From positions 2,941,501 to 3,005,500 of the forward strand of contig NZ_CP048411.1 of assembly GCF_019355055.1 (NCBI RefSeq): 64,000 nucleotides of DNA, in the 5' to 3' direction. A program made the translations under genes and the position numbers. The DNA comes from Pseudomonas sp. MTM4 (lineage in GTDB: Bacteria > Pseudomonadota > Gammaproteobacteria > Pseudomonadales > Pseudomonadaceae). The notes beneath the pieces were generated by a model. It saw only the letters and a list, made by a program, of their open reading frames with translations, was not told the DNA's origin and did no database searches. The first letter of the stretch is position 1. Each line of letters opens with the position of its first letter. Positions 58,364-64,000 of the stretch are shown in pieces.

Positions 58364-58597
58364 CTTAAACGAAACGGCCTCCACAAAACCCGGGGCGATT
58401 CACTCTAGAGAGTTCTAGCCCCTTCATTGCGAAGCTGGAAAATTCCTTGCTCTAATGGTGCACCTACGGGGGCTGGCAGGCCTATTCAACCTCACCGGTG
58501 TGCGGCGGCCGAATACCAGCCATTCGATAGTGTGCCGAGCGGGTGGGTAATAGAGCAGGTCACTTTGAACCGAAACAGGGGCAGCGCCACAGGCCCC

Positions 58598-60292
58598 TCA
58601 CTCACCGCTGCTTTTTTCCAGTTGCCCAGCTACAGCCTTATTCCGATAGTATGCAGTACCTCCCAGAACCCGGTTGAAGTCAGGAGGTCCCTGCCAATCC
58701 CTTGGTACACCAGTGGACTTAAGCAGGTTTTCTGAGTCCACGCCGTTTCTTAAAAACTCCTCCAAGTCCCACTCAAAAAAACTGACGAGGGTTTGAAAAA
58801 TAGTGTTCGACACGCTGGAAACCAGACCCAGGCTTCCAGTGTTCATCGGAAGTTTTAGCCTCTTCATATCGGCAAGAGCACAAATTAGCCTTCTCAATCG
58901 AAAGTGCCAAACAGACTCCATGAGGAGTTCAGCCTGCTGAGAAGCCAAGGGGAATCTACGTTTACGTAATTTTGGGCAGGGAGGTAAACGCACGGGTAGG
59001 AGTTTCTGCAGATTACTGAGATTAACCCGCTTCTGTCCTTTGGAAATTCGATAAAGATCCTCAGCACCCGCTAGAAGAACGGCAGCAAACGCGCTGTCTC
59101 GGGGATCGCTAACCTCCTCGACTACTTCAGGTACGTGCTTTGGCGTACTGAGCTTCTCCATCAACCATGCGTTGTCGTGCTCCGTAAGCCAGCGGGTGGC
59201 TTGGTAAGCGTTATCCCAGAGATACCCCAAATCGACATTCGCTCGTACAGCCAAGATCGTGTCTATTTTCTGACGATGCTGCGCCTTCCTACCAAGCTGA
59301 GGCTTTTCCAACTTTAAACGTAATTTTGCACCTGCCGCGTGCTGAAGAATGAGTTCTTTCTGCAAGGCGGACTCAAAGTCATCCGCGCTCCCAAATAAAT
59401 GCTGCGCAATGATCATATGCCGGGCGAGGGGCATATCCATCTGGCCATTGTAAAATCTAAACCGTATCCATTGATCGTGTTTACCTGCTTCATAAGCTTT
59501 GTCCATTCGAGACAGGGCTTCATCTCCATATTTCGTGCGGATACTGTCAAATAGTTTCGCAGTACCAACAAGGTTTCCGTGTACGAAACCTCGCTTTCTG
59601 CATTGTCGTACATAACTTGCACCTAACGTTTCACAACTCATTAGCGGAAACTTACGCTGCAGTACTTCGTAGGCGAACTGCGCAAAATTCTTTTCCAGCA
59701 CAGTGCCCTGCCTAACTGTCGCAGGATCGAGAGCGCTCCAGCCGCATACACACGGATCAGTCGGATTTGGAAGTAGCCGAAGCTTACGGAAGAACGGGTG
59801 AGAGCATTTGGGGCACGCGTGAATCAGCGGCTCACCATGACGCCAGCAGACTGACACACCAGGCAAATGGTGTGAGCGATGCCAGTATGCGTACCCCGTT
59901 TCAAGCAGATCCTGCTGCACACAGGTGGAGCAGAGCTTAGCCTTCCCGTGGACCGCACCCTCTCGGCGGGGAATACGAGCCACCCCAAATAAACTGGAGC
60001 CTGCTGGGGCATTCTCCACCCCTTGGCTGACCCCTAGAAAGGGCCTGTAAGCTGGAAACATCGTATTGGTACAGATCAGCTCGTCGAGATTGCTTTCTGG
60101 ATCACCAGGTAGTCTGGCAGCAAGCACTTCAATCTGCTTTGGCAGGAGCCCTACGCTGAAGGGTGCCGAGCCAAACAGGTCTTGGAAGGTTTCAGCTGCA
60201 GTCCTGTTACCTGAAAGGAAGTGGTAGCGCGTGATACGAGAATGCAACATCTCGTCCGGCATGGACATGGGGAAAAATAGCAGATCAGACAT
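58598..60292 (-). CDS. TniQ/TnsD-family protein (second copy, TniQ2)
   Basis: A 564-aa target-selection protein. N-terminal TniQ pattern FPMSMPDEMLHSRITRYH (7-24); zinc ligands C121, C124, C149, H152 in a CxxC...CxxH arrangement around AYWHRSHHLPGV; and a second set C160, C163, C181, C183. The long C-terminal half (about 370 residues) has TnsD-like length and probably binds DNA. AT-richer than the core. Separated from the first tniQ by 294 bp, so probably has its own promoter. Confidence 0.8.
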   Translation of the reverse strand: MSDLLFFPMSMPDEMLHSRITRYHFLSGNRTAAETFQDLFGSAPFSVGLLPKQIEVLAARLPGDPESNLDELICTNTMFPAYRPFLGVSQGVENAPAGSSLFGVARIPRREGAVHGKAKLCSTCVQQDLLETGYAYWHRSHHLPGVSVCWRHGEPLIHACPKCSHPFFRKLRLLPNPTDPCVCGWSALDPATVRQGTVLEKNFAQFAYEVLQRKFPLMSCETLGASYVRQCRKRGFVHGNLVGTAKLFDSIRTKYGDEALSRMDKAYEAGKHDQWIRFRFYNGQMDMPLARHMIIAQHLFGSADDFESALQKELILQHAAGAKLRLKLEKPQLGRKAQHRQKIDTILAVRANVDLGYLWDNAYQATRWLTEHDNAWLMEKLSTPKHVPEVVEEVSDPRDSAFAAVLLAGAEDLYRISKGQKRVNLSNLQKLLPVRLPPCPKLRKRRFPLASQQAELLMESVWHFRLRRLICALADMKRLKLPMNTGSLGLVSSVSNTIFQTLVSFFEWDLEEFLRNGVDSENLLKSTGVPRDWQGPPDFNRVLGGTAYYRNKAVAGQLEKSSGE

Positions 60293-60586
60293 CGATAATT
60301 AACTAACGAGATAATGTTTGGAAGTACACGCATTCTGCGACGCGGCGTATTTTTAACACATAACATAAGGTTTTACAGAGTAAGTATATTAAAAGCACAC
60401 GAAAATATGGCGAACAGGAGCCACACCAATTTTGCACTCTCACACTTTTTTGCGAAAAGCAGTTAACTCAGGTTTGCACCAGCAATATCATGAGCCACAC
60501 CCTAATGAGGGTCTTACGAAGGCTCACACTTTCTTAAAAATATGTACGAAGAAAAGTGAAACAGTGCCGCGCAGTGGTGCACGTGA
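60293..60586. other. AT-rich gap between the two tniQ genes
   Basis: A 294-bp AT-rich stretch, probably the promoter region of the downstream tniQ. No CRISPR repeat, guide-like array, TnsB-type repeat or gene is visible. Confidence 0.5.
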
Positions 60587-62251
60587 CTACGGTCTGATGC
60601 AAGCAGTCCGATACAATGCTGACCGGGTTACGCTTCGCTGCTCGTCTGCCAGCTTCTCCTTGGCCCATTGCAGGCGACGAACGTGAAACTCCTCAATAGA
60701 CTCGCACGTCTGCTCCAGTGCTCTGGCGCAAAGGGGTAGCTTGGAGAGTTGTTTCTCAAGGCGTGAAAGGACATGCAGCTCTCGCCCTATCCTAGCGCGA
60801 GAGATCAAAATAGGCTTTCCCGATCCTGCTCGAAGGCGCTGCGCACAGCACCTGATCTGTTCAGCAAGATTCGCGTCGAGAGTAGCGAATGTATCGGTGT
60901 TATCAGCGCGGCTTGTATGAGCACCTGCATGTTTGGCGATGCAGCCTGAGAGCCAGTTTCGATCATGGCGATACAGCCACATGTAATCTTTGCATTGGTG
61001 AGCTTGCAGGCCCCGATATTCAACCTCGAAAGTTGCTCGGCGCCTGAGGCGCTTGCTTTGAAATCTTGCGTCTTTCCAGACCTGCGAGCCGCCATCGACG
61101 GCACGAATGGTTCGATACACATACACTTGGGAGACTCCAAGCACAGAGGCGATCTGCCGAGCCTCGCACCCTGCAAGTGCTAGCTCCCAAACAGCAGCAG
61201 GTAAGCCTTCTAGCCCCTCTAGCAGGGCCTTAGAAAGTTTCGCTTTTGGGTAGCCGACACCAGTTGGCGATGATCGCTTAACAGCTGGCGTTGATGGTTT
61301 GTCGCTGCACTGGAGATGAGCCAGATCAACCCCAAGGGCGGTGGCCAGCACAATGTATTTGAGTGGGTGGTGCGTATGCCTTGGCCTCCGTAGCAGCTTG
61401 GTGACCCAAGTCGCGGGTAGATCTGCGGGTGACTCTCCTAGAATCGAGTATTCCCAAGCTGCAGGCAGAGCGTTGAAAACGCCGGCCATATGTGCGGCCA
61501 AACGGCATAGATCCAGCCGGTGCGATGCGCCATGGGTCAGGCCTAACTCTACAGCTCTTTGAACAAGGCAAGAGCGCACTGCAGTGGGTGAAAGAGGTTT
61601 GAGGTCTAGCGCAAGCAATTGCATTGATCGGAGCGCTATTTGACGCAGCACTGGATAAGCCTCCAGATCAGCATCGACCTGATATGAATGAGCTTGTACA
61701 TCGTCTTCGTCAGGCAGGTGGAGCTGCCATGAGTTGCGGCTATACCAACTGGGATCCACCACCTTGAGCGAATGGCCGTGGTGGGGACATACCAATACAC
61801 CGGGAAGCTGGTGAACACGGTGCCAGTACGCTGCGCCAACCCGAACGATATCCTCATTGAGGCAAGCAGGACAGAATCGTACTCTCGAAGCGACCTCGAT
61901 CCGACTGGCGTTGACTCCTAATTTCAGCATCAGCCACTTGCCGGCCCCGGCCATTGAGGTACGAGCATGCCGCACCTGATCGTCGGTGAGAAAGGGCGCG
62001 TAATAGGGCAGAACGGTATGGCATGTAATTATTTTGGATACCGAGAGATCCGTGGCAGGTGGAAGTGACTCGGCTAAGTCACCCAATCGACAGGGAAACG
62101 CTACGTTCTGTGTGTATGAGATTGCAGCCCTATCGCCAGCGAAAGCGGCTTTTCGGCTATGCCCGCCACAAAGCCGGGCATAGCGGGATAGGACACTGTG
62201 AAGCGTCTCGTCGGGGAACGCAGCAGGGAAGAAATGGAATTTCAGCTCCAT
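60587..62251 (-). CDS. TnsD/TniQ-family transposition protein (TniQ1)
   Basis: A 554-aa protein: TniQ N-terminus FPAAFPDETLHSVLSRYARL (8-27); zinc ligands C127, C130, C155, H158 around YWHRVHQLPGV; and a helix-turn-helix about 360-385 (CEARQIASVLGVSQVYVYRT) in the C-terminal DNA-binding half, as in TnsD proteins that recognise a fixed chromosomal site. Follows tnsC by 15 bp. It is the best candidate for the factor that recognises the attachment site at the end of bphO. Confidence 0.82.
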   Translation of the reverse strand: MELKFHFFPAAFPDETLHSVLSRYARLCGGHSRKAAFAGDRAAISYTQNVAFPCRLGDLAESLPPATDLSVSKIITCHTVLPYYAPFLTDDQVRHARTSMAGAGKWLMLKLGVNASRIEVASRVRFCPACLNEDIVRVGAAYWHRVHQLPGVLVCPHHGHSLKVVDPSWYSRNSWQLHLPDEDDVQAHSYQVDADLEAYPVLRQIALRSMQLLALDLKPLSPTAVRSCLVQRAVELGLTHGASHRLDLCRLAAHMAGVFNALPAAWEYSILGESPADLPATWVTKLLRRPRHTHHPLKYIVLATALGVDLAHLQCSDKPSTPAVKRSSPTGVGYPKAKLSKALLEGLEGLPAAVWELALAGCEARQIASVLGVSQVYVYRTIRAVDGGSQVWKDARFQSKRLRRRATFEVEYRGLQAHQCKDYMWLYRHDRNWLSGCIAKHAGAHTSRADNTDTFATLDANLAEQIRCCAQRLRAGSGKPILISRARIGRELHVLSRLEKQLSKLPLCARALEQTCESIEEFHVRRLQWAKEKLADEQRSVTRSALYRTACIRP

Positions 62252-62266
62252 TACACGACCCTCGAA

Positions 62267-63727
62267 TCATAATCGGCGGTAGGCCGGCGAGAACTCGAAG
62301 AGATCCCTGGTTATCCAGCCAGCTGACTTCAGTTCTGCAAGGGTGTCGGGATGCTCGCTGAACACCTTCGCTTCAGAAGCCTCCACGGCAACTGCTGAAG
62401 GCGCATTAGGTTTGCTCACAGTAGCTTCCGGTAACGCAGTATTTGCCCGTGCAGCTGGAGTTACGCCTCGAAGCAAAGCGAGACGGTCTGCTCGCCCAAG
62501 TCCGTTGAACGCCATCATTTCCATCAACTGCTCCTCTATGGGAAGCAGGTCGTCGAACTTGCGCATGCGACTAGGGTCGCGACTACGCAGAGCCGATAGC
62601 GCTGGCCTGAGTATTTGCATCTTGGAATTGCTTACTTTGACGATCGTCTCGGCAGTCAGACACTCGGAGCCACTCTGAATTGCATAGCGCTGGCTCAGCA
62701 CCAATAACTTAACCAGGAAGTCAGTCACACCCTGGGTGTGCTCGTACAGCGCGTCAAAAATCTCAGGAGTCAGTTCAGCCGCCTGCTTGCACCACTGATA
62801 GCTCCAAAGGTTCTCGACCAGAAAACGCCACTCGTCATCCTCCTTCTCGAAGCGCTTGAACTCGATCATCCCCCCACCGCAACTGCGCCTGGCGACACGC
62901 ATTACGTCCGAGAACAGACTGACCATCGAATTCGTCCCGATGAACACGACCGGGATACCGATATTGTTCACCAGGTGAAGGAAGAAATTCAGCATGCTTT
63001 CCTTACCCCCGGTCTTGGCCAGGTGAAGGTTCTGCAGCTCATCAATGAGCAAGGCGCCGATAAAAAACGTGCTGGCTACCTGTTCCATCTGCTGAAGCGC
63101 ATCGTTGATATTTCGATGCCGGTGGCGCTTGTGGTAGTCCTGATCGCCGAGTGCCTGGCCAACCGCGTGGAAGAACTGCTGACAAAATCCAGCCAACGAG
63201 CCATCTCGTGGACAATCAAGCTTGAGCCAGGTGATCTGGGTGTGGACGAATTGCTGACCCTCATAACGCTCATGTCGGATCGTCTGAGGGTACAAGCTTA
63301 AAATGGCATGCAGTGCGGTGGACTTCCCAATACCACTCAGTCCCACAACGCTGAAAGTGTCAGCTGTTGATTTGAAAGCATCGTGATAGCGCTGAGCCCC
63401 TGACAAAGAATGCAGGTGCCTGACTGTGGAGGCGCTAGTTGGATTACGGCCAACATATCCACGACGGATCAGCAGAGATAACAGGGACTCTAGCTCTAGG
63501 TGCAGCAGAAACGGCTGCACAACCGTCCTCAAGCGATCAATACAGTGAATCCGCATTGCCCCGTCGAGCTCTAGCTCCTCAGGTGCTACCGGCTGGGGAA
63601 AATTTGATATCAGCTCGGCAGCCGCCGCTTCGTCAAGAATTGGTGGCAGCGCTTCGATCAGAGGGTTTCCCGCGTACTCAGTGATGGCCTGCTTCGTATA
63701 GCTCGCAAGAGCTTTAGCACCTCTCAT
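62267..63727 (-). CDS. tnsC: TnsC-like AAA+ transposition ATPase
   Basis: A 486-aa regulator ATPase: Walker A GLSGIGKST (129-137), Walker B FFIGALLIDE (221-230), and IGTNSMVSLF sensor-type segment around 265-275. The long N- and C-terminal extensions fit TnsC rather than the shorter TniB/IstB. It should bridge target proteins (TniQ) and the transposase. Starts with ATGA overlapping the stop of the gene upstream. Confidence 0.85.
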   Translation of the reverse strand: MRGAKALASYTKQAITEYAGNPLIEALPPILDEAAAAELISNFPQPVAPEELELDGAMRIHCIDRLRTVVQPFLLHLELESLLSLLIRRGYVGRNPTSASTVRHLHSLSGAQRYHDAFKSTADTFSVVGLSGIGKSTALHAILSLYPQTIRHERYEGQQFVHTQITWLKLDCPRDGSLAGFCQQFFHAVGQALGDQDYHKRHRHRNINDALQQMEQVASTFFIGALLIDELQNLHLAKTGGKESMLNFFLHLVNNIGIPVVFIGTNSMVSLFSDVMRVARRSCGGGMIEFKRFEKEDDEWRFLVENLWSYQWCKQAAELTPEIFDALYEHTQGVTDFLVKLLVLSQRYAIQSGSECLTAETIVKVSNSKMQILRPALSALRSRDPSRMRKFDDLLPIEEQLMEMMAFNGLGRADRLALLRGVTPAARANTALPEATVSKPNAPSAVAVEASEAKVFSEHPDTLAELKSAGWITRDLFEFSPAYRRL

Positions 63728-64000
63728 TTGGGCTGCCCCGGGCGAACTCTTTTGAGTAAATCGATAACCTGCGCGGTGCGCGGCCCAGCGTACGACTCTC
63801 TGACAATGGAAGGGCTCTGAGCATCAGGTTGAACGGGATCCGCACGTATACCGTCAGGTACAGTCGCTTGCTCTCGCTCCAATAACCGCTCTTCCGTACG
63901 ATTCTCGCGGATATTAGCCACTGCTTCAGCCTTAGAGCCGGCTGCGGGTTCAAGCTTTTTCTCGGCCATTGCATTGCCGACAATTTGCTCAACTTTATCG
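63724..64000 (-). CDS. Probable TnsB transposase, C-terminal part (runs off the right edge)
   Basis: The frame is open to the window edge and ends in a hydrophilic tail (about 92 residues visible, ending KRVRPGQPK). No catalytic motif is in view. Identification as TnsB comes from its place directly upstream of and overlapping tnsC, as in Tn7, and from the charged tail that TnsB proteins use to contact TnsC. Partial at its 5' side. Confidence 0.6.
   Translation of the reverse strand, partial: DKVEQIVGNAMAEKKLEPAAGSKAEAVANIRENRTEERLLEREQATVPDGIRADPVQPDAQSPSIVRESYAGPRTAQVIDLLKRVRPGQPK

Larger units (their letters stand above)
57091..58402 (+). mobile_element. IS3-family insertion sequence
   Basis: A 1312-bp element with terminal inverted repeats of 27 bp, identical at 25 positions (57091-57117 and 58376-58402; both start TGAATC and end GGAGGCC). 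It contains orfA and orfB in overlapping frames. The flanks (CCCTG left, CTCTA right) are not direct duplicates, which suggests rearrangement after insertion or recombination with another copy. Confidence 0.85.

Noticed and set aside
60293..60586. CRISPR array or guide RNA for a CRISPR-associated transposon
   Set aside because: No repeated 28-32-bp units and no cas genes in the window.

Overview
The window reads as a high-GC Pseudomonas chromosome, most likely of the stutzeri group (Stutzerimonas). The support is the malonate operon in the Pseudomonas order mdcABCDEGHLM/mdcR, a ColRS-type module, Fur- and ECF-controlled iron uptake, and a phosphite operon whose PtxD has the length (336 aa) and every key residue I remember for the P. 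stutzeri WM88 enzyme.

Layout. 1-3145 is the end of a genomic island: small orphan genes and a sirtuin, closed by a 46-bp 3' fragment of tRNA-Arg(CCG) that marks an attachment site. 3.2-35.8 kb looks like core chromosome: a PH-domain protein, a VOC protein, malonate decarboxylase with its MadLM-type importer, a TRAP-TAXI transporter, a FecI/FecR/TonB-receptor set with a PepSY protein, a CobW GTPase, an MFS exporter, RidA beside a LysR regulator, and a four-gene bacteriophytochrome operon (photoreceptor kinase, single-domain regulator, hybrid kinase, heme oxygenase).

At 35,767, inside the heme-oxygenase terminator, the sequence changes to TGTGG followed by three direct copies of a motif close to ACAACATAGATTGACACAAG. 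This matches in layout and sequence the left end of Tn7, with its TnsB sites. At the other side of the window, 58.6-64 kb on the minus strand, lie two TniQ/TnsD-like proteins, a TnsC-like ATPase and the C-terminus of a probable TnsB. The orientation is that of Tn7, with the tns genes reading from the right end toward the left end. I therefore read 35,767 to beyond 64,000 as one Tn7-like element whose right end lies outside the window. No Cas gene or CRISPR array is visible.

Proposed cargo, left to right: an inositol-monophosphatase-like protein, an unrecognised 570-aa protein with a HEPN-like RxxxxxH tail, a YegP protein, a tyrosine-recombinase remnant, the phosphite operon ptxABCDE, an IS5-type remnant, a broken metallo-beta-lactamase gene, a b561/ferredoxin-reductase fusion with two c-type cytochromes, an ECF sigma / anti-sigma / metal-sensor cassette with two near-identical promoters, and an envelope module (LtaS-like sulfatase, DgkA, InaA-like kinase, methyltransferase, ColS, ColR) whose two promoters carry ColR boxes. 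An intact IS3-family element sits upstream of colR. The cargo thus combines phosphorus scavenging, metal-linked redox and envelope remodelling. That all of it belongs to one element is inference and depends on finding the right end.
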